A DNA stretch of 64,000 bases from Chelonoidis abingdonii (lineage: Eukaryota; Chordata; Testudines; Testudinidae), in the NCBI RefSeq assembly GCF_003597395.2, contig NC_133773.1, positions 129,629,578 through 129,693,577 on the forward strand, in the 5' to 3' direction. Made by a program: the position numbers and the translations under genes. Under the pieces are notes generated by a model. That model had not been told where the DNA came from and made no database searches. It saw only the letters and a program-made list of their open reading frames with translations. Shown here one piece after another: positions 35,107 to 45,215 of this stretch (position 1 is the first letter of the stretch; the number at the start of each line of letters is the position of its first letter).

Positions 35107-35125
35107 ATACCAAGTGACTTGGTAT
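35107..35125. other. 19-bp perfect palindrome around one central base
   Basis: ATACCAAGT, then G, then ACTTGGTAT. The arms are exact reverse complements of 9 bp each. It could be a dimeric protein-binding site, but it may be chance. Confidence 0.6.
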
Positions 35126-35199
35126 GTTTGTAACAACACCATACTGTTGTAGATGCTGTCACTTGCTCTTGGTAGCATGGTAGTTTTACAAACAGTTGG

Positions 35200-35480
35200 T
35201 CTGCGAAAAACGCACACTTTCACTTTCTACTAACCAGACGAGCGACTCTTCAAGCCTAGCTACTGGGATGAGAAGACAAAACTGTTACTTTGAATCAAAA
35301 TCACTTGGTCTGGCAGGCTCCGATCCCGAACACTGAGACTTTCCCTTGATTTCGAATCGAAAGGAGAGGTCTAAGAAACTGCTTTCGGACTGCTAACACA
35401 ACTCCACACGTTTGCACCTGCAGTTTTATGAGGCAAAAAGGAGAAATGTCCAGACTTGAGTTTTGTCCAGTCGCACTTAC
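35200..35480. promoter_or_regulatory. CpG-retaining patch, possible regulatory element
   Basis: Thirteen CpG dinucleotides fall between 35203 and 35490 in sequence that is not especially GC-rich, whereas neighbouring non-repeat DNA has very few. Words include TCCGATCCCGAAC and TTTCGAATCGAAAGG. Vertebrate CpGs are lost when methylated, so retention suggests an unmethylated or constrained site. There is no sign of a transcript. Confidence 0.3.
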
Positions 35481-36034
35481 GATACACGCCTATGCAATAT
35501 TACAAGTAGCAAAATTAGAAATCCTGGAATGAAAAATAAATGTTAAAGCTCTGAGTAAACAACAAACACGGCTTTGTGCTTTCATGCATTGCATAACCTA
35601 TAGTTACATTTGTTAACACTTGGAATGATATATGTAATAGTAAGATAACAAAGCACTCGCTATCCAGTAGAAATTGAATCCAGAATCTGATCTGATTTTT
35701 CAAAGTTAAAAAAGTACCAGACTCACGGGAAGAAATGTCCCTGATTCCTAGTAGTGTCTTGTACACAGAAATTAGTTCTTGTTGTTACATGCTTCAACAT
35801 GTGTAACCATTGGTCTCTTAAGGCGTGTTAGCTCAGTGTGCCTGTACCTCATTGATCTCACATGTATAAATGATAGTTCTCATAAAGAAGCCATAGAGCC
35901 TAGCCCGCTTGCTGGAGGGTTTATGCGGAACAGCACGCAGTGGTTCAGTGCCCAGTCTAGAGAAGATTCAACAGTGGCTGCCACTGCTGAGTGGCATGGG
36001 CACATCTTGTCTAGCTAGATAGCTAATATCTACC

Positions 36035-36966
36035 CAGTGGTTCCCAAAACTTTAACTATTCTGTGCACCTATTCATCTAAAACTGTAACTGCAAACCCCT
36101 AGTTATTGTATTTCCAGGATTTCTCTATTGAATATAAATTATAAAAGCAGTGATCTTGGAAATATAAAATTTGTTTTTATGACATGCTTATTACATACTA
36201 TTTATTATTAATTATTTATCATTACAGTATTTTTATTACATTATGAAAACAGCAACACTCTTCCAAAATCTCACTTTCGTAGCTTGTATCACTTTGAATA
36301 AGCCTGTTATAAAACAAGGCTCCTATGTTTCATCAAGGGGCATCAGACGTGAAACAGCATGAAGGTATTTAAGAAGCCAACTCAAAGCGTTCTTCCTACA
36401 CAAGTATTCAGGTCTTGAGCAGTCCAGGGAAACAACACACATTACAACAAACCTTAAACTTGTCCTTCAAGGGGGGCAGCAATAGCTCACTGGTTTGAGC
36501 AGTGGCCTGCTAAACCCAGCATTGTGAGCTCAATCCTTAAGAGGGCCATGTAGGGATCTAGGGCAAAAAATCAGTACTTGGTCCTGCTACTGAAGGCAGG
36601 GGGTTGGACTCAATGACCTTTCAAGGTCCCTTCCAGTTCTAGGAGATAGGTAGATCTCCAATTATTAATATATTAAATTTAAAACCATACTACCTGCCTA
36701 TTTAATTTTAAAAACAGCAAAAAATATCCACCTCCCTTTCCATTTCTTACAAGGAGTCTTGAAGTTTAAATCTCCTCAATGTGATAGCTATGCTTGCTTT
36801 GACCTTCTTAACTCTTGGAAGTCCAGGGGCTCCAGGCTGCTGGCCCAGTGCTGCCCAGGATCCCTAGGGACAGCTCTGTCAGCCATTAGGGAATCTGTTC
36901 CCAAGAACCCCCTGTAACATTTTGCGAACCCCCAGGGGTTCACAAACCCCAGTTTGGGAACCACTG
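36035..36966. mobile_element. hAT element with CAGTGGTTCCCAAA ends, carrying a SINE
   Basis: The left end CAGTGGTTCCCAAA is the exact reverse complement of TTTGGGAACCACTG at the right end. Internal sequence near the right has CGAACCCCCAGGGGTTCAC, typical of this family. Without the SINE it is about 740 bp and has no transposase. The flanking octamers do not match, so the target duplication has decayed or was lost. Confidence 0.75.
36471..36665 (+). mobile_element. tRNA-derived Pol III SINE (turtle Cry-type)
   Basis: The head is tRNA-like: TAGCTCACTGGTTTGAGC fits the A box and GAGCTCAATCC (36526-36536) the B box. The body then reads AGAGGGCCATGTAGGGATCT. The tail has GGGTTGGACTCAATGACC and AAGGTCCCTTCCAG, a CR1-like 3' end that lets LINE enzymes copy it. 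It matches the SINE family known from cryptodiran turtles and is the best pointer to the source organism. It is a retroposon, not a functional tRNA gene. Confidence 0.85.
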
Positions 36967-37530
36967 CCCTAGTCATTAGCAAAGACTGACCTTAGCTGAA
37001 GTTTCTGCTCCTTACTCAAGATGGAGAGCACACATCACTGTGAGAAACAGTTCTGAAAGATTTAGCTAAACACAACAATCAGTTTTCTCACAGGGAGTGT
37101 AGGGCACTTTTAGGTGCACTGGCCAAAGGCACCTCCACCTCCACCATTTCTTAACAGTCTTGGTTGCCCTTCTTTCAGTAATTGGCTGAGGGTCAGGTGC
37201 TGTCATTCCAGTTCAGTTATTTGTACTGGAGAGTGGAAACTGACTTGATATAGGCAGTAAGTGAAACCTGTTTCAAATGTTGTGAGCGACTCAAAGAGGA
37301 AGTTAGGCATGGCTGGTGAACTGCATCACCTGCCCTGCTCTTCTCCAATCTGGTCATCAGAACAAAAGTGAAGAGTTGTTACAGAAAAGGCTTTTCTTCA
37401 TATTGTTTGAACAGAATCAGTTTTGGGGGCTTGGACTCTGTAGACGCGAAGCACAGACAATCATCTCAGCCTGGATAGTGTCAAAATTTGACGACATGCC
37501 CATCAGTCATTCTGGATACCTGCACGCTTC
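36967..37530. other. No gene seen
   Basis: No recognised repeat. Contains CACCTCCACCTCCACC near 37121. Confidence 0.45.
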
Positions 37531-37533
37531 TTA

Positions 37534-38365
37534 GGTCTTGTCTACACCACAAAGTTTTGTTGACAAAAGGCAGCTTTCACTGACAAAATGGTGAGCACGT
37601 ACACACTGGGATGTGACGTTTGGTGGCAAAAATACCCTGTTTTGGCGACAAAATACATCCACCCCTTTGAGAGACATAAGCCTTTTTCCTCAGAATTGTT
37701 GTTGGCAAAGTGCCAGAGTAGACACTGTACTTGATTTTATCACTTTAATTGACCTCCAGGAGGTGTCCCACAATGCCCATCCTGACCGCTCTGGCCCTCC
37801 CCTCTAGAAGCCCCAGGAATTTTTGAAATTCCATTTCCTGTTTGTTCAGTGTGGAGAGGTCTCATTGCATCTTCCCAGGTTATCACGGCAAACAATCTCC
37901 TGCTTTGGCCACTGTGGAGCTGCTGGATCAGCTCAGTATTTTGTGAGAGGAGGCTGCGCAGTCACAGCTGCACTTGAGCTGGGCACATTTCTCAAGGCTT
38001 GTGCGAAAAGGGTTATGATCAGGACATGCTGCAGTGCAGAATGAAGATAAAGGAGCTGAGGCAGGCATACATAAAGCAAGGGAGGCAAACCGTTGCTCCG
38101 GTGCTGCACCTTGTACCTGCCAGTTCTATAAGAAGCTGGACACGATCATCAGTGGTGACACCACCTCCACTGCCAACAGCCCTGTGGATACTTCGGCGTG
38201 GCTGGAGGTGGTGGATAGAGGACATAACCCAGAGGACAAAGTCATTGATGAAAAGGTGGAGTTACGATGTGCATCTCCCGGCGCAGTCACCCGGTGGGGC
38301 AGGCAGCTAGGAACTGTTCAGCACTCCAGAGATGTCTAGCCAGTCTCCGCAGTTCTGACTCCTGC
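37534..38365 (+). mobile_element. PIF/Harbinger-type transposon, 5' part
   Basis: Starts GGTCTTGTCTACACCACAAA directly after TTA (37531-37533), the usual Harbinger target. It continues with TTTTGTTGACAAAAGG and TTGACCTCCAGGAGGTGTCC, words recalled from turtle copies. It carries the broken Myb/SANT-like gene described separately. The 3' part, with any transposase and right end, is absent; the sequence runs into an LTR at about 38366. Confidence 0.65.
37895..38340 (+). pseudogene. Myb/SANT-like DNA-binding gene of a Harbinger transposon, broken
   Basis: Harbinger elements usually carry a transposase and a second gene for a Myb/SANT-like protein that helps the transposase reach DNA. Here the second gene is recognisable: VELLDQLSIL near 37915, then KGYDQDMLQCRMKIKELRQ (about 38005-38062), then HKAREANRCSGAAPCTC and QFYKKLD (about 38075-38150), then NSPVDTSAWLEVVDRG. 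The frame is broken by a stop after SIL (TGA near 37944) and a frameshift near 38070 that separates the RQAY and HKARE parts. The acidic tail is also altered. It cannot make a full protein. Confidence 0.75.
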
Positions 38366-38960
38366 TCTTAAGCTTTACCCATATGACTACCATTCCCCTA
38401 GAAAAAGCCTGCAGAAAGCCACCAAAATACAAAAACAATCAGGTTCTTAAACAAGAAAAACTTTTAATTAAAGAAAGAACAAAAATAAAAATTATCTTTG
38501 TAAATTTAAGATGGAATATGTTACAGGGTCTTTCAGCTATAGACATGGGGAATACCCTCCCAGCCTAAGTATACAAGTACAAATTAAAATCCTTTCAGCA
38601 AAATACAAATTTGAACTCCTTCCAGCCAAATACACATTTGCAAATAAAGAAAACAAACATAAGCCTAACTCGCCTTATCTACCTAGTTCTCTCTATTTTG
38701 ACTCTATAAGAACCTGTATCAGGGAGATTGGAGAGAAACCTGGTTGCACGTCTGGTCCCTCTGAGCCCCAGAGAGAACAACAACCAAATTCTAACAGCAC
38801 ACACAGAAACTTCCCTCCCTCAAGATTTGAAAGTATCCTGTCCCCTGATTGGTCCTCTGGTCAGGTGACAGCCAGGCTCACTGAACTTGTTAACCCTTTA
38901 CAATCAGAAAAGATATAAAGTACTTCTGTTCTATTAACTCTTAACTATCCATTTATGACA
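38366..38960 (-). mobile_element. Truncated LTR, minus strand (same family as 53977-54955)
   Basis: The LTR 5' end is at 38960, where the minus strand begins TGTCATAAATGGATAG. It shares CACCTGACCAGAGGACCAAT exactly with the 53977 LTR, as well as a GTAAAGGGTTAAC block and an ATTAAA followed by TTTTTCTTG. Beyond that point toward 38366 the two copies stop matching, so the LTR 3' half is deleted or diverged. No second LTR or internal genes are present. Confidence 0.7.
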
Positions 38961-41900
38961 ACGTGTATGTAAGAGCTAGTATAATGGCGTCCAGTCTCAG
39001 TTGGGCTCTGCAGCTATTAGGGCAGGAAAAGCCTTGGCTTTTATCGGTGGCCTCCTGGCTGAAGTAAAGAGAGGACTCATCAGACTTCAGTGATGGTCCC
39101 GGGGCCAGAGAATTCTGATTTAGCACCAGGATACCACTTAATAAAAATAGTGTCTGAGGGTGCCTCCTGAGGAAACATTTTGCTTCCTTGAATGGAATTT
39201 TTTTCAATACAGGCACCTTCCTCTTGGAATTACAACAATAAAATGATCGGTGCGTGACTTTATCCGTATACTGCACAATGAGGCACTGTACAGTATTTAC
39301 ATATCTGAAGGCGTTTATGCACTGCCAAGAATGTAAAGATCATCTGAAATGGCTGGAATGAGTTCAAACCATGCTCCATTTAGCTGGAAAGTTCACAGCC
39401 CTGTTCACTTACCAAGCTGCCTCTAACTATAAGACAGTAAGTGGAGTGCCTCAGCTGGTGGCTAGCCAAACTTCTAGCTGTGCACCCTGCTCATTGCCAC
39501 AACTGAAATAGGACCTGGGACGCTCATGGTCTAGGAAGCAGACCTAGCAAGTGAGCTGATGAACAGTTATCCTCAGGCTCAGCCAGTAGGAGCCATACTG
39601 TCTCAGCTGGAATAGCTTTTTCTCTGCACTCCAGCTTGGTGAAAGAATAACATCTCAGAGCGTCCATATGTAAGCCACCAGTCAATGCATGTTATAGCTG
39701 CCACTAGGTGCCTAAGCCACACAGAGCAGGAATTTGTTACACCTTTAGCTACAACCTAGTTGTAGAGGGGACATGCTTTCAGCTTCAGAGGTCCCTGGTT
39801 CCCACCCTGGTATTAGCTAAGATGACAGTGTCATTCTTGCACCTCCCGTAGTTGATTCCTCTGCCTACAAAGCTGGTGTTTGTCACCAGTAATCTCTCTA
39901 GTTCCACCTTGGTGCATAAATACTGCATTAGTTGTGTCTAAAGAGAAGAAGACATAAACTTCCGAGTTTGAGTTTTCCCTGGTGCTATATACAGGATTTA
40001 CAGGCACTAATGGAATGAGGTAGATCACTGCATTGGGGTGTATGGGAAGGACCAGGTGCCTGGGGAGAGGGGAAGATTGGATCAGAAATCTGGTAAGACA
40101 TGGCTCAAGAAAGCTGGTAGATATGTTCACTCTACTCTGCCAACGCCCCCTTGGCGCAATGCCTTTGGATAAAAGCCTTTTAATCTAGCACTGCTTGCCT
40201 GTGATATGCTTCCCTCTGGTTTCTCATGGCCACAGTAAACCTTTCTATTGCACTAATCTCATTTTACAGCTCCACATCTTAACACAGTGCTAGCAAAATT
40301 GCTCTGTGGTTTCTCTTGGAAATATGATGGCTGTATCACTTCACAGTTTTGCAAGCCAGACAAATATAGCCAAACTTAATGCAGCAGATATGAAGAAATT
40401 TGGCATGTTACATAAGCACGTCATCAGGAATATTCTGGTCAGGTACCTCCTGTAAAAGGAAATGAATGAACCCCAGTGAGGCTACTACTTTCAGGGATTT
40501 TGCCAAGGAGGCTGGAATACCTTAAAGGTGATTGCAGGGCCCCACCCCCTGCAGCAGCCCACCAGGCTGCTTGGTCTCACCCTCTGCTGTGTACAACCTG
40601 CCCTTTTGCCCCTGCCCTCCCCAGCCCTCACCCCTCCAGCTGGCCCTGGGTGCAGGAAATGTTCTCTTTGAACTGGGAGACGGGCTCAAAGAAGGACAAT
40701 CTGCAAAATTTGGGACTGTTGGGAGATCCACAAAGTGCGTCACAGACAACATATATGAAAGATCTCCGAAGTATAGAGCCATGTGGGCTGGAAGAGAAGA
40801 TGTGAAACAGCACCTTGCATGCCAAACCACAGACAGGAGAGAAGCAATGTTCGTTACAGACCACGGGGAAAACCCGAGTGCATCTTTAGTGTGCGTGCAG
40901 AGCAAACAAGTCATCTCTTTTTAAGGCTTTATCTGAAGGACCTATCCTTCCCCAATGGCCAGATTTTGCCTAGCCTTACCAGAAGTTTTCTGTGACAGGG
41001 ACTGGTATAAGAAACATGATAGTGGAAGAGAAGAGGCAACGACTCTTCTTCCTGAGCCGGTACCCCCCACTTCACTCCCCCCCCCACTTCAGGGACCTGG
41101 CACAACAGAAGTCCCTGCACTTGGGGATAGTATGGGGACTTCTCTGGCTTAGCTCCCCTTGGAAGACAGTCACCCAAAGGGAGGGGTGAGGAGTAGATAG
41201 TCTCACAGAGCCCCAGTGATGAGCAGAGCCAGGGGAACTTGTATAAAGGAGTGGTACTGGGTACACACTCACTCTGTGCTAGGGGCGGGCATGTGCTTTG
41301 GGAAACACAAACCTTCTAGGAACTGGTCCTCTGGGGGTAAATGCCAACACTGATGTTTTGGTAACATTACAACGTCACAGCTATAACGGCCATGTAGGCT
41401 GTTGCCTGAATGGCAGGCTGAGGCTCTAAGCGGCAATGTATTCACTTTACCTAGGTCAGAGGGATAAAAGGCTGAGTCAGTGCTGCTGTGGCTCCAGGGT
41501 GTCTAGGTAATTCCTAACCTGATGTTCAACTATCCCCTCTGGGAAGAAGGATGGAGCTCAAAAGTTGGAGTCAGCCAAACTCTGGGAAAAAGAATATCAG
41601 GCCAAATTGACCCATGTGTTTCCAGTTTAAATCAACACTATCTTACAGCTTTTGGCCAAACCCAAAAGAAGAATAAACAAAGAACAGGGTCAAATCTCAG
41701 TCCTGGGAGGGATGAAAAGACCCTTTGCATCAGCTCCTAGATGTGGGAATAAAACAGCCCTTGCTGGCCCTTCAGTAGCATCAGTAAAAATAACTAGGGT
41801 CTAAGGCCTTGTGCTGGAGGTCATGCCATTGCTGCTCAGAAGGGAGGGCAGGATTCAGCGCATTTCCCGCACTGTTTGTTTGAGAGTCATGCAGTTAATA

Positions 41901-42017
41901 AAGACCTCCAGTTACTCTATGTGCTGTGGCCTCGTGTGCAACTGGCAAATCTAATGAGCTGGATTTTCAGCATTAGGAGGCTTTGGGGAATTGATTGATT
42001 CTGTCATTTCTCTTTAG
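38961..42017. other. No gene seen (3 kb)
   Basis: No repeat family or coding signal was recognised over about 3 kb. Several open frames of up to 130 residues at 40476-40924 overlap each other on both strands. Their C-rich left part and lack of domains argue against a gene. A C-run is at 41078-41086. Confidence 0.4.
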
Positions 42018-42117
42018 GTGCTCAAGATGAACTAGCGCACATCAAAGCCTTGCGAGAGCTGCTCGTGGGATGTGGTACCAAAATTTGGTTGGTGCTGAAC
42101 CGGACAGGAAGATTAGG
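42018..42117 (+). other. Weak candidate internal exon (100 bp)
   Basis: A pyrimidine tract and CATTTCTCTTTAG end at 42017. From 42020 the frame is open for 33 codons to TAA at 42119, encoding QDELAHIKALRELLVGCGTK and a further short stretch. A possible donor, GTAATA, begins at 42118, so a 100-bp internal exon is conceivable. I do not recognise the peptide, and a 33-codon frame with these weak signals arises easily by chance. No neighbouring exon was found. Confidence 0.15.
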
Positions 42118-43355
42118 GTAATACGAAGAACTCGTAGCCCTAAGATATGATTGTAAACAGTGTTTCTTAACTGCTTTTCAGGTTACTGGCAAAGGGGAAA
42201 AGCACCCAACCATTGCTGTGATGTTTGAAAAAAAGAAAACAATGTTGCAGCTCAGGTGAACTGATCACTTCTCGACATTGCGTTTGTTTCCCTCAAAGAA
42301 AGAGCTCCAAGCATCAATGAGTCCGACCGCAAATGGGTCCTTCCATCCCCAAAACTGCTCAGAGACTCAAAAGATAAAATAAATAAATATTGTCACTGCT
42401 AGCTAAAATTAGCTTAGTGCTGTCTGTACTGCCTTGGCCAAAGTAGGTGTTTTATTGATTCACCTGCCAGAACATCTGCCTATGGTTGTAATGGTCTTGC
42501 TTAGACTATTGACTGTGATAATGTGCAGAATGTGCACGCAGGGACTGTACCTGCCCAGTTGAGGGAAGCCACTCGTTGGCTGAGTCTTCTCACACTAGTT
42601 GGGGAACTAACAGTAGACAGAACTGATAAAAGAGGCACAAAGGGCAAAAGATTTGTTTTATTAGTAGGTTTACTAGTCCATGCTGAGACAGAGTGTATAA
42701 TCATTGCCAGCCAGAAAGGTTATTTTTTAAAAATTTGTCATCTTGAAGTTTTCCAGCCTTCACTTGGTGAATTTGGAGTCCCTACCAATAACTGATAGAC
42801 CTACATAGCTAATCTAGGCTTGGGAATGCTGGAGATCCAAGTCCTGCGATCTTTCAATGTTCCGAATGGCATGAAGAGAGATTTCTGGCTCCTGTATGAT
42901 TTGTGAGACTGTAAAATGGAACTAGTTACATGACTGTGAGCATCAGAAAGATCAGAGTGGCTCATCTCTTTTCATTCTTCCTAGACACGTGGAATAAGTA
43001 GTATCCTGAATACATCACCAGTGCAGGGGTGGAAGGTGGTGTTGAAGAGCAATAGTGTTGGGACAATGACCGGCCCTAATTTCCCATAGACAAAAATAAC
43101 TGCGCTACAATAAGTCTGAGTTTTGACCTTGTGAAGATGACTGCTAATGTAAGTCAGAGCTGTCCTGAGATGTCTGTAACCAACCTCTGGCTGGGCCCCA
43201 GAAGGCTGGGAGTCCAAAAGTCAATGTAAACCACATTGGCTTAACTCACCGCCTTGTGTCCTGTGTGGATTACAGCTCAGCTGGACCTGAGGATCTAGCC
43301 CCTTGTGAGCCAAGTTCAGATATGGTTTAAGTGGGTTAAAAAACACTGATCAGCA
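42118..43355. other. No gene seen
   Basis: No recognised repeat. A 90-residue frame (42523-42795) overlaps an opposite-strand frame and lacks domain features. Confidence 0.45.
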
Positions 43356-43365
43356 CGTGCGTGCG

Positions 43366-43396
<31 letters not shown>
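43356..43396. repeat. Compound (CG)n-(CA)n microsatellite
   Basis: GTGCGTGCGCGCGCGCGC followed by about 11 AC units and a C-run. Alternating purine-pyrimidine DNA of this kind can adopt the Z form. Confidence 0.93.
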
Positions 43397-44109
43397 CCCC
43401 CTAGAAAGAGAGCGAGTTGAAACCAGCTGGGTGAAGAATTCAGAGGGAGGAGGGCTAGAGAGAGAGACGGACGAAGACATACATTTGCTGTTATTTCATT
43501 TTTGAAAAAATTGTAATGTTTGTGTCTCTTCATTTGCACCCACATGGTACCATGCCAATAGCTCCATTAGCCAGTAGTTATTGTCTTCCATAATTATCAG
43601 AAAGCCTTCACTGTTGTACTGTATAGGATCCTGTTCACTCTGTTTTTCACCACCTGCAGCAGCTGGATCTGCATCTGTAACCTCCCCATATGCATGCCAT
43701 TCCAACCAAAACAATAAAGCTAATCCTATGGTAACATAGTCCTTCGACTGCCTGAGAATGAAAGATTTATGCCCTTTAATACGTGTTTAGCCCCTCGTTG
43801 TTCATTCATTGTGTTTGCCTAGAAGTTACGACTGTTCTCTCCATTTAATTTTTAGCACAGCTTTAGCCTTACCTCACTCCACTCCAGTAATACTGTAAAA
43901 GCATTGACTGTTTCCATGAATTCACCAGCTCTTGGCAAGCTTAGCAGGTTGTGTGCATGGCTTGTCTTTATTGCATGAATATTTAGCACCACTTGCTCTT
44001 GTGTTTTTGCAAGACCAGAAATACTCCTTTAAAGCAAGGCAAGGTTTTAATCTGCATGAAGCAGATGCTAGAGCTGGGGCAAAGCATGAAAATTCCCAGC
44101 TGAAATTCA
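43397..44109. other. No gene seen
   Basis: GA-rich stretch near 43441-43475; otherwise unrecognised. Confidence 0.45.
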
Positions 44110-44570
44110 GCTTATACAGTGCTCCTCACCTTGGCATCTGAGTGCCTAGGGCAGGGGTAGGCAACCTATGGCACATGTGCTGAAGGCGGGACGCGAGCTG
44201 ATTTTCAGTGGCACTCACACTGCCTCAGTCCTGGCCACCAGTCCAGGATGGGGGCTCTGCATTTTAATTTAATTTTAAATGAAGCTTCTTAAACATTTTA
44301 AAAAATCTTATTTACTTTACATACAACAATAGGTTAGTTATATATTATAGACATATAAGGAGACCTCCTAAAAAGGTTAAAATGTATTACTGGCAGGTGA
44401 AACCTTAAATTAGACTGACTAAATGAAGATTCGGCACAACACTTCTGAAAGGTTCCCGACCCCTGGCCTAGGGATTATTAACCAAATTTTATGGTGAGAA
44501 AACCAAGGCACAAAGTTGCTAAATGACATGACCAAGGTCACATCATACTGTGTGTTGCCTAGAAAGAGTG
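44110..44570 (+). repeat. MIR/L2-like relic split by a hAT element
   Basis: The left part carries ACAGTGCTCCTCACCTTGGC and ATCTGAGTGCCTAGGG. The right part resumes with GGATTATTAACC, GAGAAAACCAAGGCACAAAG and CATGACCAAGGTCACATC, the MIR-type 3' block. The 44152-44465 element lies between. Confidence 0.65.
44152..44465. mobile_element. 314-bp non-autonomous hAT element with perfect 8-bp TSD
   Basis: Left CAGGGGTAGGCAACCTAT; right end GGTTCCCGACCCCTG. The ends match as inverted repeats at about 15 of 18 positions. Identical octamers GCCTAGGG flank it (44144-44151, 44466-44473). The interior is AT-rich with CATTTTAATTTAATTTTAAA and no coding capacity. It belongs to a family common in turtles. 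Confidence 0.92.
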
Positions 44571-44591
44571 ATTGAGTTTACGTTGGTGTTA

Positions 44592-44798
44592 ACTAATGTG
44601 AGCTAGCTAAACCCCATCTAAACTTGACCTTTCCCCTCGTGTAGATGAAGGGTAATACCTCGGTGCCATTTTACTGGTCAAGTTGTAGGCTCCTGCAAGT
44701 CTAGAAATGACTAACTAAAATGGATCAAAAAGCATTACCCTGCATCTACACCAGGAATAAGGTCAATTTTAGGTCAGGCTTAGCTACCTTATGTTAGA
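44592..44798. mobile_element. 207-bp inverted-repeat element, about 65-bp arms
   Basis: The left arm (44592-44656) includes GAGCTAGCTAAACC and GTGTAGATGAAGGGTAAT. The right arm (44734-44798) holds their reverse complements as ATTACCCTGCATCTACAC and GGCTTAGCTACCTTATG, with scattered mismatches. The central spacer is about 77 bp. Confidence 0.65.
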
Positions 44799-45127
44799 AT
44801 CAGCAGCTGCTCATGGGTACTGCATGCATGGCGGAGGAGAACATTTTGAGCATGTTATAGCTTGAGTATAGACTGAGTGGGAGGAGGAGATGTGTGCGAG
44901 GAGAAGGTGGAAGGGATAGGTCCAGGCATACAAGAAACAAGCAAGTTCTAGCAGCCACGCAAAATGATTTTTGGCCCAGCGCATCACCACTAATCAGACC
45001 TGATAAAAAAAGGACAGTGGCTAGAAGGGCTCCTCCTGGAGTCCTTCCATGCATGCTGCTCCCTTTGAAAGCGGTGGGAGTTTTATTTGTACCACAGACG
45101 GGCCAGCAGTTCAGCTTCTGTCTATTC
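44799..45127. other. No gene seen
   Basis: Overlapping opposite-strand open frames (44800-45184, up to 124 residues) show no domain or codon signal. Nothing else recognised. Confidence 0.4.
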
Positions 45128-45215
45128 AGGGCCCAATTCAACAAACACTTATGCACATGCTTAAGTGAAGCCAATGGGATTTAAGCATGTGCTTAAGTGC
45201 TTTGCTGCATGGGAG
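45128..45215. mobile_element. Short palindromic element (GGGCCCAATTCAAC start)
   Basis: GCACATGCTTAA (45153-45164) is the exact reverse complement of TTAAGCATGTGC (45181-45192). The outer parts AATTCAACAAACACTTATG and CTTAAGTGCTTTGCTGCA are looser arms. Confidence 0.7.

Larger units (their letters stand above)
34891..36034. other. Unique-looking sequence with a CpG-retaining patch
   Basis: No repeat family was recognised across this 1.1 kb, which is unusual here. It holds the palindrome at 35107 and the CpG-rich patch at 35200-35480, each listed separately. It could be a conserved non-coding block. Confidence 0.4.

Noticed and set aside
36471..36560. Functional tRNA gene
   Set aside because: A- and B-box-like words belong to a SINE head followed by a LINE-like tail; no proper cloverleaf was seen.
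40476..40924. Cluster of overlapping frames up to 130 residues on both strands
   Set aside because: Mutually exclusive frames, C-rich composition, no domain or conserved motif that I recognise.
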